This document shows positions 54,001 to 62,941 of a DNA stretch of 64,000 nucleotides, one piece after another. The notes below the pieces were generated by a model, which made no database searches, had not been told where the DNA came from, and saw only the letters and a list, made by a program, of their open reading frames with translations. Source of the DNA: Bacteroidales bacterium (GTDB lineage: Bacteria > Bacteroidota > Bacteroidia > Bacteroidales > JAQXIO01); the NCBI GenBank assembly GCA_029007825.1, contig JAQXIO010000038.1, positions 1 to 64,000 of the forward strand, in the 5' to 3' direction. Each line of letters begins with the position of its first letter. Within the stretch, counting starts at the first letter, position 1. A program made the position numbers and the translations under genes.

Positions 54001-56471
54001 GTCCATCGACAGTCATAAAACCGTCTGTTATATGGGAAAGCTGGCGTAACAAACTGTACCCGGGAGAAAACGATTCCATCGTTTTACGTATTACCGACCA
54101 ACAGGGAAAAGGTATAGCATCTGAAGTACTCGCTACCATGTACGACTACTCGTTAAACGCCTTATACCCTCTTCACTGGTATTTGAATCCATCCTATCGT
54201 CCGGACTTCATATTCGTACCGCAATTTACGGACTACAATCCCAGACCTTATCCTCTTATGCTTCGCTCAGCAAAAGCAGCGACCGGAACAGTTACAGCAA
54301 ACACAGTAGCTGATGTAGCTCCTATTATAGCTGAAGAAGAAGTTGTGGAAACATATAGCGCACAGGGAAACATGTCAGATAATACAGATTTCATACGCTC
54401 CGATTTCGCCCCAACAGCATTCTTCTATCCCGATATGGTAAGCAATGCCGACGGAACCGTCTCCTTCTCTTATAAAATGCCCCAAAGCCTGACAACATGG
54501 AATATGATGATTCTTGCATCGACAAAAGAGGGCTCTATGGGTATGAGTTCGAAACTGGTACAAACACGAAAAGAAGTAATGGTCTCTCCGCTTCTGCCTC
54601 GTTTCATCCGCGAAGGCGATTCCGTTACAATCCGTACATCAATAATCAATCTGCTTCCACAAATACAGGAAGTTACCTTTACCTCTGAATTTTATAATCC
54701 TGTCACAAAAAAAATCCTGTTCACCGAAAGCCGGCAGGTTGCATTACCGGCATCAGCTGAAAAAACGATGGAAGTACCTCTTACACTGCACAACTATACA
54801 GGAAAATTAGGTTGCCGCTTCAAAGCGGTAAGTAAACATCATGCCGACGGTATGGAAGAAGAAATAGATGTTCTACCCTCTTATACCTCTGTAAAAGAAG
54901 GGGAATCCATAGAATTGAAGGGAAAACAAAACCACATCTTTTCCGTTTCATCCGCAAGTGGTATCCCGCAGCAATTCAGACTGGAAGTATGTAACAATCT
55001 AATCGCCTATGTAGTCAGGGCAATACCCGGACTTGCACAACCACAGAACGATGATGCTATAAGTTGTATGGGAGCATTTTACACTGCTGCCATAACGCAG
55101 CATCTACTCACCTCGTACCCTGAACTGGCATCTGCCGTAAAAGATAAGATATTTGCACAACCAAACCAGGCCGGATATTTAAGGACACGTGCTGCGGAGC
55201 AGTTAAAAATGCTGCAAAATAATAATGGAGGCTGGTCTTGGTTTGCCGGCATGCCGTCGAGCGCATCTATCACATTAAAAGTACTGGGCAATATGGCACG
55301 CCTGACTGAAATGGGAGCTATCGAATACAACCAGGCCGAAAAAGAAATGCAAATACAGGCACTTAACTATCTCGACAAATGGATAGAAAAACAATATAAC
55401 GAAATCAAAGATAAATCAAAGTACAGACTAAATAAACTGGAATTAGAATACCTCTATATCAGAAGCCTCTACCGGGATATTCCGGAACAGGGAGACTCTC
55501 GGGAAGCAATACGCTATTTTACAAAGCTGGCAGAAACACAATGGAAAGGAAAAGCCCTCTCCGGTAAAGTAATGACAGCCATGTTGATGAAAGCAAACGG
55601 AAATGAGGCGGCAAGCCGGTTAATCATCCGCTCAATAGGACAATATCCGTTACCGGAAGATGTGAGCAGCGCTACGCTACTGCTCAATTTTTACGGAAAA
55701 CAAAATATCCGGCAGGCAGAAATAGACGCTCTCATCCGTTTTATTCTGAAGAACAAAAAAAGCAACGTATGGCGTTCCCCTGCAGAAACGATGAATGCCC
55801 TTTACGCTTTATGCGAATACGGCACAGACAAAAAAACTCAACCCGGCAGTTTCCGTATAATAAGTGATAAGAAAATATTGGCGGAACGGGATATTATGCC
55901 GCTGGTAATCGATTCCGTTGAATTCTCTTACGGTCAATTCGGGGAAAAAGGAGAAAAAGTCGAATTCGTTAATCAATCGGAAAGCACCTTGTGGATATCC
56001 GCAGTCCGTATATATAAAGAACCTTTAGTCGATATGAAATCCTATTCAAACGGTATTTCCGTAGAACGGCAATATTACAAAACAACTCAAAGCGCTTCAG
56101 GTACAATACTTACACCAATCGAGGAAGGTACCCCTGTACAAATAGGAGATAAAATTACTGTCCGTCTCAAGGTAACGACACCGGAACAGCGCAGCTTTGT
56201 ACGAATAAGAGACTACTTCCCTGCCAATCTGTCCAATGAAGCGGCATTATCCGGAACTCGCTTTATCGAAGGCTCGTGGGTTTACGCTTCACAAAGCGAT
56301 CTCTACAAAAGCTTTTACGTCGAACAGTTAAATAAGGGAACATCCCTATTTGAATATAATCTTTATGCTGCCTTCGACGGAGAATGCAGAGGAGGTTTTG
56401 CCGAAGCCGAGTCCCTCTACGCTGAAGAGTTCGGCGGACACACGAAAAGTACACTTGTAACCATAGAATAA
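51087..56471 (+). CDS. Alpha-2-macroglobulin family protein without thioester
   Basis: The 1794-residue protein has a signal peptide (to VIAES), a helical N-terminal region to about 350, macroglobulin domains including MG2 (YFFTDRSIYRPGEIVYFKG, about 560), the A2M domain (TAFFYPDMVSNADGTVSFSY, about 1110), and an alpha/alpha toroid (about 1300-1620, with NNGGWSWFAGMPSS). The CxEQ thioester is absent: the matching place reads AQPQNDDAISCMGAFYTAA. Bacterial A2Ms trap foreign proteases in the periplasm; without thioester, this copy would rely on conformational trapping or do another task. No lipobox, so it is probably soluble periplasmic. Confidence 0.92.
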   Translation: MKKFLVSTTVFFLLALPAYLVIAESFNSADHISLDALWKKATQEKEEDLPKSAISTFSEIRNIARKTNNDTALIKALNEQLNIEQRIYQGDYNTLAPEIEKQAMQSNNPVEQAFLYSKAADLYLSYYLQNQWRINRRPEIQETKNLSFDDWNSSQFIDTIYSVSERSFVNDTLKTIPINGYTELLSFSDIPEASCPTLYDLFVSKAIARLKSFYTEKAQSSVQNNILALYDKLITFDKETKKTNAFIYNTLQKSSYMRARGIISGEELLKQITGLEKEYRNSPYITNIILSKINFYTEQGNKEAIDSAYQIAKTAVKEFASVPGIEKIERRLNEITEPLFFPSGMFGFYDNREQNLPHIQNPFYFSYKNIDSLVISFYTLTESPVSLNNNIQFTDTLLPSAIFKENFSVSLKNDSPYWQKEDSTRFPSLPVGLYQYKIQVFGGDSTFSQYYLLPISNLATVSRRYENGDANCWVVTAGTGKPVKDADIIFYKLNDEGNLTEVARTKTDKNGLATQGEVSERWTSFRVCYKNDTVSLPRILPYFYRPQKKQIAVERENIYFFTDRSIYRPGEIVYFKGILVKQLPDGEKSMSHIPVEITLSDPRGKEITKTHFTTNDYGSVNGTFRIPDTDDNDGYYRIASKYGEISFRVEHYKRPSFEITLTEDSIGYLPGRNVIVQGNVRAYSGQPLQNATYRFRVTATDLYSPRIMPPFYQREQLVTSGEGTCNSEGNFTIGFLALPDSGAYRTMVIYTITGNITDSRGETQTFEKSVTIGKERLWLNGEIKELINKDNDLRLLIKGTNIQGAQIGVNGTFELLHLTEKDTLSVYKSSFTGGTEIVADVINNMPSGQYIIRAKGISSARDTATWEQKVILYGTKDKRPPVDTTLWVVENNTELLPSKDASVIVGSSRKPLYLLYELYGTNGLIERKMLKLSNKNTTLKIPYGKNTEKGAAVLLTCYYNKKLIQKQIRLTRPSTVIKPSVIWESWRNKLYPGENDSIVLRITDQQGKGIASEVLATMYDYSLNALYPLHWYLNPSYRPDFIFVPQFTDYNPRPYPLMLRSAKAATGTVTANTVADVAPIIAEEEVVETYSAQGNMSDNTDFIRSDFAPTAFFYPDMVSNADGTVSFSYKMPQSLTTWNMMILASTKEGSMGMSSKLVQTRKEVMVSPLLPRFIREGDSVTIRTSIINLLPQIQEVTFTSEFYNPVTKKILFTESRQVALPASAEKTMEVPLTLHNYTGKLGCRFKAVSKHHADGMEEEIDVLPSYTSVKEGESIELKGKQNHIFSVSSASGIPQQFRLEVCNNLIAYVVRAIPGLAQPQNDDAISCMGAFYTAAITQHLLTSYPELASAVKDKIFAQPNQAGYLRTRAAEQLKMLQNNNGGWSWFAGMPSSASITLKVLGNMARLTEMGAIEYNQAEKEMQIQALNYLDKWIEKQYNEIKDKSKYRLNKLELEYLYIRSLYRDIPEQGDSREAIRYFTKLAETQWKGKALSGKVMTAMLMKANGNEAASRLIIRSIGQYPLPEDVSSATLLLNFYGKQNIRQAEIDALIRFILKNKKSNVWRSPAETMNALYALCEYGTDKKTQPGSFRIISDKKILAERDIMPLVIDSVEFSYGQFGEKGEKVEFVNQSESTLWISAVRIYKEPLVDMKSYSNGISVERQYYKTTQSASGTILTPIEEGTPVQIGDKITVRLKVTTPEQRSFVRIRDYFPANLSNEAALSGTRFIEGSWVYASQSDLYKSFYVEQLNKGTSLFEYNLYAAFDGECRGGFAEAESLYAEEFGGHTKSTLVTIE

Positions 56472-56551
56472 AAGATATATAATTTTGATTTTTCATCATT
56501 CTTTGCGTTCTTTGTATGAAAGAAAAGATTTAATTTTTACATCATAATAAC

Positions 56552-57637
56552 ATGAAAAAGCTTTTAAGTATTGTTTACGGTCTATTACTGGCAACCACTT
56601 TGCTGCTCGCTGAAAACAGCGCTAAAATATCTTTTGAGACAAAAGAACACAACTTCGGTACAATACCCGAAGAAATCGGTAATGCAAGTTGCGAATTTAT
56701 ATTTATGAATGTTGGCAATGCTCCTTTAGTACTTAATAAAGTCACGGCATCGTGCGGATGTACCACCCCCACATGGACAAAAGAACCGGTTGCTCCGGGC
56801 AAAACAGGCAAAGTCGTTGTTACATATAAAGCACAAGGCCGTCCGGGGGCATTCCATAAAAGCATCACAGTTTACAGCAACAGCAAAGACGGAGCTGAAA
56901 TGCTGCTGATCAGGGGAGAAGTAACCCCGCGCTCCAAAAATCCCGAAGTTGCCTATCCCTATGATTTGGGAGACGGAATTAAGGCTAACAAGCGGGAAAT
57001 AAAAATCTCGGCATTGAAAGACAACGAAATAAAAAAAGAAATTATCAGTATTTACAACAGCGGAAAATCAGAAGTTGAGGTAAAATGCAATACCCACAAC
57101 AGTAAATTTATTTCATGCAAAGAAAACTCCCTCAAAATTATGCCGAGGGAATTCGGTCAGTTTACTATAGAGGTCAACGGAAAAGGCGCACCCGATTTAG
57201 GTCGCATCAAAGACTATTTCTACATAAATGTAAACAATGATAACAAACAAACCGAAACACGCCGCATCAACGTTGTTGCCACTGTAACGGAAAATTTTGA
57301 CGGTCTCTCCAAAAGTGATTGGGAAAAAGCGCCTATTGCGAGCTTTTCCGATGTGCTGTTCAATTTCGGAAATCCCAATGGGAAAAAAATTACCAGCAAA
57401 TTGGAAATAAAAAACGTAGGCAAAAGCACACTCAAAATACGGAAAGTTATCGTTGAAAATAATCTCTTTGTAATTTCCGGTGGAAAAGAAAGCATCAAGC
57501 CGGGTGGAACAGCAACCTACTCCATACACGTTAAAGAGGATAAAAAAATAACCGGAAACGTTACTGGAGCCATTGTATTCATCACCAATGACCCCAGTGC
57601 CCCCATCCGTACGGTAAAATTGGTCGCACACCTTTAA
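56552..57637 (+). CDS. DUF1573 (ASH/HYDIN-like) exported protein
   Basis: The 361-residue protein has a signal peptide (ending LLLAEN) and Ig-like DUF1573 domains at about 25-115 (EHNFGTIPEE, VTASCGCTTPTW) and 265-355 (VLFNFGNPNGKKI, KPGGTATYSIHV). The CGCTTP motif is the usual DUF1573 signature. Such proteins are abundant in Bacteroidota and of unknown function, probably periplasmic or surface. It lies 80 bases after the macroglobulin gene and 29 before meaB; the three may share a transcript. Confidence 0.88.
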   Translation: MKKLLSIVYGLLLATTLLLAENSAKISFETKEHNFGTIPEEIGNASCEFIFMNVGNAPLVLNKVTASCGCTTPTWTKEPVAPGKTGKVVVTYKAQGRPGAFHKSITVYSNSKDGAEMLLIRGEVTPRSKNPEVAYPYDLGDGIKANKREIKISALKDNEIKKEIISIYNSGKSEVEVKCNTHNSKFISCKENSLKIMPREFGQFTIEVNGKGAPDLGRIKDYFYINVNNDNKQTETRRINVVATVTENFDGLSKSDWEKAPIASFSDVLFNFGNPNGKKITSKLEIKNVGKSTLKIRKVIVENNLFVISGGKESIKPGGTATYSIHVKEDKKITGNVTGAIVFITNDPSAPIRTVKLVAHL

Positions 57638-57666
57638 TTATTGAATTGTCGAGCATACGTTAGCAT

Positions 57667-58761
57667 ATGGATAATAACGAACATCCTGAAAACGATCCCC
57701 TCTACGCAGGTCTGAAAGTACAGAAAGGACTTGCACAGCCACCGAATGTCAATCCCTACTTAAAAACAAGGAAAAGGGAATCGAAAAAAAACTTTACTGT
57801 ATCCGAATACGTAGAAGGTATTTTAGCCGGAAATATAACCATTCTGAGCCAAGCCGTCACTTTGGTTGAAAGTGCAAAACCCGAACATCAGCAGATCGCA
57901 CAGGAAATCATTGAAAAATGCCTACCCTTCTCCGGTAAATCCGTCCGGATCGGCATAACAGGTGTACCGGGAGCCGGAAAAAGCACCTCGATCGATGTCT
58001 TCGGGCTTCATCTGATAAAACAAGGGAAGAAACTGGCAGTATTGGCCATCGACCCGAGCAGCGAACGTTCCAAAGGAAGTATACTGGGTGACAAAACCCG
58101 GATGGAGCAACTTTCGAGAGAGAAGAATGCCTTCATCCGTCCTTCACCTTCAGCAGGTTCATTAGGAGGAGTTGCAAGAAAAACACGCGAGACAATAATT
58201 CTGTGTGAAGCAGCCGGTTTCGATTCGATCTTCGTTGAAACAGTCGGTGTAGGACAATCCGAAACTGCCGTACACTCGATGGTAGACTTCTTTCTGCTAA
58301 TCCAATTAGCAGGAACAGGCGACGAACTGCAGGGAATCAAAAGGGGAATTATGGAAATGGCAGATGCCGTCATTATAAACAAAGCCGACGGAGACAACAT
58401 TGATCGTGCTAACCTCGCAAAGGCGCAATTTACCAATGCACTACACCTGTTTCCCTTGGCAGAATCGGGGTGGTCACCCAAAGTCCTCACCTACTCCGGA
58501 TATTACGGAATAGGCATTAAAGAGATTTGGGACATGGTAGACGAATACATTGATTTTGTTAAAAAGAACGGTTATTTTAGCCATCGGAGAAACCAGCAAT
58601 CCAAATATTGGATGTTTGAATCAATAAACGAAGCTTTGAAAAATAACTTCTATCAGGATCCGAAAATAATAAAAGCGCTTCCGGCTATCGAAAAGCAGGT
58701 CCTTGATGCTGAGATTAGTTCCTTCACCGCGGCGAAACGTCTTCTTGACTTACATGGCTAA
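57667..58761 (+). CDS. meaB: Methylmalonyl-CoA mutase-associated GTPase MeaB
   Basis: The 364-residue G3E P-loop GTPase has Walker A in IGITGVPGAGKSTSIDVFG (about 98-115), LAVLAIDPSSERSKGSILGDKTRM, FVETVGVGQSE and the NKADGDN base-recognition motif. MeaB protects and reloads the B12 cofactor of methylmalonyl-CoA mutase, used in propionate production by Bacteroidales. The mutase genes are not in this window. It ends before a bidirectional terminator. Confidence 0.96.
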   Translation: MDNNEHPENDPLYAGLKVQKGLAQPPNVNPYLKTRKRESKKNFTVSEYVEGILAGNITILSQAVTLVESAKPEHQQIAQEIIEKCLPFSGKSVRIGITGVPGAGKSTSIDVFGLHLIKQGKKLAVLAIDPSSERSKGSILGDKTRMEQLSREKNAFIRPSPSAGSLGGVARKTRETIILCEAAGFDSIFVETVGVGQSETAVHSMVDFFLLIQLAGTGDELQGIKRGIMEMADAVIINKADGDNIDRANLAKAQFTNALHLFPLAESGWSPKVLTYSGYYGIGIKEIWDMVDEYIDFVKKNGYFSHRRNQQSKYWMFESINEALKNNFYQDPKIIKALPAIEKQVLDAEISSFTAAKRLLDLHG

Positions 58762-58885
58762 AAGAAATAGAAAGCCCCCCAATTAAAAGATAGAAAAAAG
58801 CGCATTACACATTTTTATCTATAAAATAAAAGACCAAAAATTCTTACTGAAATACCAGCTTATGCTGCATATACAATAAACCGTA

Positions 58886-58930
58886 TAAAAGAGGGCGGCT
58901 GTTACTATTTGTAACAGCCGCCCTCTTTTA
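58886..58930. terminator. Bidirectional terminator between meaB and the Lrp gene
   Basis: Arms of 20 bases (58886-58905 and 58911-58930) pair perfectly around a five-base loop, with A/T ends on both strands, between convergent genes. Confidence 0.95.
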
Positions 58931-58955
58931 TACCTTAATCTTCTTTACCCGAAAC

Positions 58956-59432
58956 TCACTCGGCATCATCAGACGCTGAAATATCGACCTGGCGGCTGAA
59001 TGCCTCCTTAAAAGAGATCAACGATTCGGTACGGGCCAGCCCTAAAGGCTGTAATTTCTGATGAATAATCGACAACAAATGTTGGTTATTTCGGGCATAA
59101 AGTTTAATAAATAAATCATACTGCCCCGTCGTATAATGGCACTCAACCACTTCGGGAATAGCCTTTAATGCACTCACAACATCATTAAAATGACTCGGAT
59201 TTTTTAAATATAAACCTATGTATGCACAGGTCTCATACCCTAATTTAGAATAATCCACAACCATTTCAGAACCCTTTATAATATTCAGGCTCATTAATCT
59301 TTGTACCCTCTGGTGTATAGCTGCTCCTGAAACATTACAAGCTCTTGCCACTTCTAAAAACGGAATCCGGGCATTACTGATTATCATTTTTAGGATTTTC
59401 AAATCCAATTCATCTAAATTGTATTGTTTCAT
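58956..59432 (-). CDS. Lrp/AsnC family transcription regulator
   Basis: The 158-residue protein has an N-terminal winged helix (LDELDLKILKMIISNARIPF, then CNVSGAAIHQRVQRL) and a C-terminal RAM ligand-binding domain (about 65-145, with VVECHYTTGQYDLFIKLYA). It senses amino acids and controls their metabolism. ATG at 59432 is chosen over an upstream TTG at 59438. Targets cannot be told, but the window's asparagine and glutamine genes are candidates. Confidence 0.93.
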   Translation of the reverse strand: MKQYNLDELDLKILKMIISNARIPFLEVARACNVSGAAIHQRVQRLMSLNIIKGSEMVVDYSKLGYETCAYIGLYLKNPSHFNDVVSALKAIPEVVECHYTTGQYDLFIKLYARNNQHLLSIIHQKLQPLGLARTESLISFKEAFSRQVDISASDDAE

Positions 59433-59502
59433 AATCAAATACTAACAATTTGTTATGACAAAAGTACAAAGAATTGTATTAATAGCAACATATACGGAAA
59501 TA

Positions 59503-59540
59503 AATAAAGCTGCCCTGTCTGAAAACAAAGCAGCTTTATT
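59503..59540 (-). terminator. Intrinsic terminator of the ExbB/ExbD operon
   Basis: Arms AATAAAGCTGC (59503-59513) and GCAGCTTTATT (59530-59540), 16-base loop, with T-rich sequence following on the minus strand. Confidence 0.75.
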
Positions 59541-59568
59541 AGTTATGACAAGAGTCTGTTACGACTCC

Positions 59569-60033
59569 TTAATTCGAATTTACAGCCGAATAATTGATCT
59601 TCAAAGCATATGCTTCACGAAGAGCCTGTTTAATATCGGTCACAATACCCATCTTCGTCTCCTTGTCAACCTTCAGAGAAACCGTCATATAAGGCTGGTC
59701 TTCTTCTTTCATTGACGATTTTTCCTGAGCAATGTAATCCTGTATTTCAGAAACTTCAGCAAATGCGTCATTTAACTGAATACGACTCTCAGAACCCATT
59801 TTGGCACGAAACTCGTTCGTAGGTTTTCCTACATAAATAAATGTAACCAACGACTTCTTTTCCAACTTCTGGAGTTCGGTTGCCTGTGGCAATTTGAATT
59901 GTACTTTCAATGTCACTTCACGCATGGTAGTTACCATCATAAAGAAGAACAACAAGGTAAAAATCAAGTCAGGCAATGACGACGTATTCAATGGCGGCAT
60001 CGAACGTCCGCCGGATTTATTAAACTTACCCAT
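59569..60033 (-). CDS. ExbD/TolR family protein, second copy
   Basis: The 154-residue protein has a short cytoplasmic N-terminus, one membrane helix with the essential acidic residue (SSLPDLIFTLLFFFMM, Asp22) and a periplasmic ExbD domain. With ExbB it forms the proton-driven motor powering TonB-dependent transport. It follows the first ExbD by two bases. Confidence 0.92.
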   Translation of the reverse strand: MGKFNKSGGRSMPPLNTSSLPDLIFTLLFFFMMVTTMREVTLKVQFKLPQATELQKLEKKSLVTFIYVGKPTNEFRAKMGSESRIQLNDAFAEVSEIQDYIAQEKSSMKEEDQPYMTVSLKVDKETKMGIVTDIKQALREAYALKINYSAVNSN

Positions 60034-60035
60034 TA

Positions 60036-60623
60036 TTACTTTCCTCCATAGTTTTTAGGTTCGGCTTCGGATATCTTCATAGGATATACCTTCATAACGG
60101 CCTTCTGCTCTTCTTCACCCAACTGGTCGAAACTCTTACCGAATTTAGATTTGGATAAATCGTTACGCAATTCATTATAAGCACCGACCAATTCATTCTG
60201 CACTGAAATATAAGCCTGATATTCCGTACCCACGTCATTCATCAATGAAATTACATGATTCTTTGTTATCATCATTTTCCCGAAGAAAGGAATATCTTCT
60301 TCAATCTTTTCAGGCATATGAGGATCATCATTCGCATTCAAGACAAACTCCTTCACTCGCTCTCTTAATTGGCCTATCTCGATAAAATCGGAACCTGCCA
60401 GTATCTGGTTTTGACTATTTACTAAAATAGGCAACAGGTTTCTCTTTTTTATATCGACATCCTGTTCTTTCTGATCTTTAGGAATAGGAGGCGGCAGACG
60501 TCTGGCCAACCCCTTATCTGTATCCATAGAAGTCGTAAGAAGGAAGAAGATAAGCAGCAAGAAAGCAATATCGGCTGTAGAACTGGAGTTTACCTCTTCA
60601 ACTTTTCTTTTTTTTCTAGCCAT
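60036..60623 (-). CDS. ExbD/TolR family protein, first copy
   Basis: The 195-residue protein has the helix SSTADIAFLLLIFFLL with Asp18 as the proton-carrying residue and a longer periplasmic part, including an insertion of about 50 residues around 100-150 versus the classic fold. It lies 21 bases after a small membrane-protein gene. Two ExbDs with distinct periplasmic domains in one operon suggest a mixed complex. Confidence 0.92.
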   Translation of the reverse strand: MARKKRKVEEVNSSSTADIAFLLLIFFLLTTSMDTDKGLARRLPPPIPKDQKEQDVDIKKRNLLPILVNSQNQILAGSDFIEIGQLRERVKEFVLNANDDPHMPEKIEEDIPFFGKMMITKNHVISLMNDVGTEYQAYISVQNELVGAYNELRNDLSKSKFGKSFDQLGEEEQKAVMKVYPMKISEAEPKNYGGK

Positions 60624-60644
60624 TTTGTTTTCTTTTTTAAATTC

Positions 60645-61121
60645 TTACTTATCAACCATTTTTTTAATACTGCCCCATACCAGAGCGGCAAAAATCAGAA
60701 TAAGTAAAATATAAGCGGTATAAAGCCACATATCTGTTATTTTCAACCAAAACGGAGTATTGTCAGCCCCATCATAACCCGGTATAGAAAGAGGTGTTCC
60801 GCTTCCCATAGAATAACCGATAAAAAAGAGAGCAAAAAACAATACAATAGCGATGAGATTACCAATAGCGCTACGGAAATTATCCTTAAATAATTTGATC
60901 AGATGCACAATAGCAAAGGCAATCGTCATAACCAGAGTAATTCCCAAAATGACGTACCCCCATCGAAGGAGCAAATCTGTATATTCCGGAACCGGAGTTT
61001 CTGCCGTTTCGGTTCCCGGAACTACTCCTCCGAAATAAAATAAGCCAAACACTGCCAAGCTAATGAGCATCATTACCCACAATGTAAGACTTGATATTTT
61101 TCTAATCTTAGAAACTGCCAT
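60645..61121 (-). CDS. Small four-helix membrane protein of the ExbB/ExbD operon
   Basis: The 158-residue protein has four hydrophobic helices (about 10-32, 48-72, 83-103, 130-152). It occurs between exbB and exbD in many Bacteroidota. Function is unknown, but its fixed position eight bases after exbB implies it is part of the same motor complex. Confidence 0.8.
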   Translation of the reverse strand: MAVSKIRKISSLTLWVMMLISLAVFGLFYFGGVVPGTETAETPVPEYTDLLLRWGYVILGITLVMTIAFAIVHLIKLFKDNFRSAIGNLIAIVLFFALFFIGYSMGSGTPLSIPGYDGADNTPFWLKITDMWLYTAYILLILIFAALVWGSIKKMVDK

Positions 61122-61129
61122 GATATTTA

Positions 61130-61882
61130 TTACTTTTTGAATTTAAGATTGTATTTAATAACCATATCCAAAAGAGAAATTGAAGCATCTTCCATTCTAT
61201 TAAGAATAGCCTCTACCTTTGAAAGAATATAGTTATAGAACAATTGAAGAATAAGAGCAACGATAAGACCACCTACAGTTGTAATCAAAGCCACTTTCAT
61301 ACCACCGGCAACAACCGTCGGGCTGATATCACCAACCTGTTGGATTTTATCGAATGCCTGAACCATACCGATTACAGTACCCAAGAATCCGAGAGAAGGG
61401 GCCATCGTGATAAACAAAGTGATCCATGAAAGATTCTTGTCCAAAAGACCGGCCTGTACACCTCCATAAGATACTACCGATTTTTCAACAATATCGATGC
61501 CCTGATCGATACGGGAAAGTCCTTGGTAGAAAATAGAAGCGATAGGACCTCTCGTGTTACGTGCAATTTCTTTTGCACCTTCGACATCGCCTCTTTCAAG
61601 AGCTTCTTCTATAGATTTCAATAATTTATCGACATTTGTTTCAGCTAAATTCAAATAGATAATTCTTTCGAGACAGAATGCAAGACCGAAAATCAAGGCC
61701 ATTGCCACAAAACTCATAAAGAAAGGAGAACCCTCAATAAATTTAATTTTCAATTCCTGATGGAAACCACCTTCTATTTGCTGCACCATTTCGGGTTCAG
61801 CGGCCGCCTGAGCCATCACAACATTTGACAAACCAAGAGCGCATACCCCTAAGATTGCGATAATTGCAAAAAACTTTTTCAT
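61130..61882 (-). CDS. exbB: MotA/TolQ/ExbB proton channel protein
   Basis: The 250-residue protein has an N-terminal signal-like segment (MKKFFAIIAILGVCALGLS, ending VVMAQAAAEP), then three membrane helices with the family signature ITMAPSLGFLGTVIGMVQAFD and GGMKVALITTVGGLIVALI. It forms the ring that uses the proton gradient to drive ExbD. It leads the operon exbB-small protein-exbD-exbD and lies on the minus strand. Confidence 0.94.
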   Translation of the reverse strand: MKKFFAIIAILGVCALGLSNVVMAQAAAEPEMVQQIEGGFHQELKIKFIEGSPFFMSFVAMALIFGLAFCLERIIYLNLAETNVDKLLKSIEEALERGDVEGAKEIARNTRGPIASIFYQGLSRIDQGIDIVEKSVVSYGGVQAGLLDKNLSWITLFITMAPSLGFLGTVIGMVQAFDKIQQVGDISPTVVAGGMKVALITTVGGLIVALILQLFYNYILSKVEAILNRMEDASISLLDMVIKYNLKFKK

Positions 61883-61964
61883 TGCTTGTTTTGTTTTTAA
61901 ATTAGTAATTACTTTATTATTTATTATTTAATCCTAACACATTATCCTAACTAATAGGATATTG

Positions 61965-62052
61965 CGGAGGGAGCGGGATTCGAACCCGCGATACGCTTTA
62001 GGCGTATACACGCTTTCCAGGCGTGCCTCTTCAACCACTCGAGCACCTCTCC
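61965..62052 (-). tRNA. tRNA-Ser (anticodon GGA)
   Basis: The minus strand folds as a class II tRNA of 88 bases: acceptor GGAGAGG, anticodon arm CACGC-CTGGAAA-GCGTG with anticodon GGA, a long variable arm (TACGC..GCGTA) and T arm GCGGG-TTCGAAT-CCCGC. Discriminator is G; CCA is not encoded. The acceptor stem has an A-C mismatch at position 5-68 and G-U at 7-66. Confidence 0.95.
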
Positions 62053-62172
62053 TTCTGTTCTTATTTTCGAGACCTGCCGAAAAACGGGTGCAAATTACGA
62101 AAAAAATCCCAATCACCAATAGTTAGGGAAAACAAATCTCTTAAAAAAATCATCCCCTTGCCAATAAAAAAA

Positions 62173-62940
62173 TCATAAATTAAAAAGAGTCTGCACATTT
62201 CGTTCCGTATGCTCTTCAAGCTGCTCTATAGATATATGAAAAACATCGGCAACCCTCTCTGCCGTTTTCCATATATAAACAGGCTCATTGCGCTTTCCAC
62301 GGTAAGGTACGGGAGCAAGATAAGGCGCATCCGTTTCCAGCACGATTCGCTCTGGTGTCGTCCCTTTCAATACATCCGAAAGATTCGAATTCTTAAACGT
62401 TATCACCCCGTTAATCCCGACATAAAAATGACCGAGCCCCAATATTTCCGTTAGTTCCTCCGATGTACCGCTGAAGCTATGGAATACACCTCGTAAAGAA
62501 CCGGCTCCTACACGCCGTATGCTCTCCATAACATAAGAATGGGCATCCCGCGAATGAATCACGACCGGCAAATCCATCTCTATACTGAGTTTTAACTGCT
62601 CTTCAAAAACCCGTATCTGCTCTTTCAGATAACTGGAATCCCAATGCAAATCGATTCCGATTTCACCGATTGCACAATATTTATATAAATGCCTCCGCTC
62701 TTTTATTCTACCGAGCACCGCATCGGCATTTTCACTGACCGACGTCGGATGTAAGCCCAACATCGGGAAACAATGCTCCGGGTAACGTTCGCAAAGCTCC
62801 GCCATAGAAGCAAATGTATCCTCGTCCACATTCGGCATCAATATCCGTCCGATACCGGAAGCAAACGCCCGTTCCAGAACCGCTTCTTGCTCCGTCCCGA
62901 ATTTCGGCAGATAAATATGTGCATGCGTATCTGTAAGCAT
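62173..62940 (-). CDS. TatD family metal-dependent hydrolase
   Basis: The 255-residue protein starts MLTDTHAHIYLP, with the metal-binding HxH, and shows IGEIGIDLHWD, VIHSRDAH, GVFHSFSG and VLETDAPYLAP. TatD proteins are 3'-5' exonucleases or phosphodiesterases on DNA or RNA ends. Its start lies one base from the polyprenyl synthase stop, so they are co-transcribed. Confidence 0.95.
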   Translation of the reverse strand: MLTDTHAHIYLPKFGTEQEAVLERAFASGIGRILMPNVDEDTFASMAELCERYPEHCFPMLGLHPTSVSENADAVLGRIKERRHLYKYCAIGEIGIDLHWDSSYLKEQIRVFEEQLKLSIEMDLPVVIHSRDAHSYVMESIRRVGAGSLRGVFHSFSGTSEELTEILGLGHFYVGINGVITFKNSNLSDVLKGTTPERIVLETDAPYLAPVPYRGKRNEPVYIWKTAERVADVFHISIEQLEEHTERNVQTLFNL

Positions 62941-62941
62941 C

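Noticed and set aside
61934..62119. 61-codon frame over the tRNA
   Set aside because: It overlaps a complete tRNA-Ser gene and has no protein-like character.
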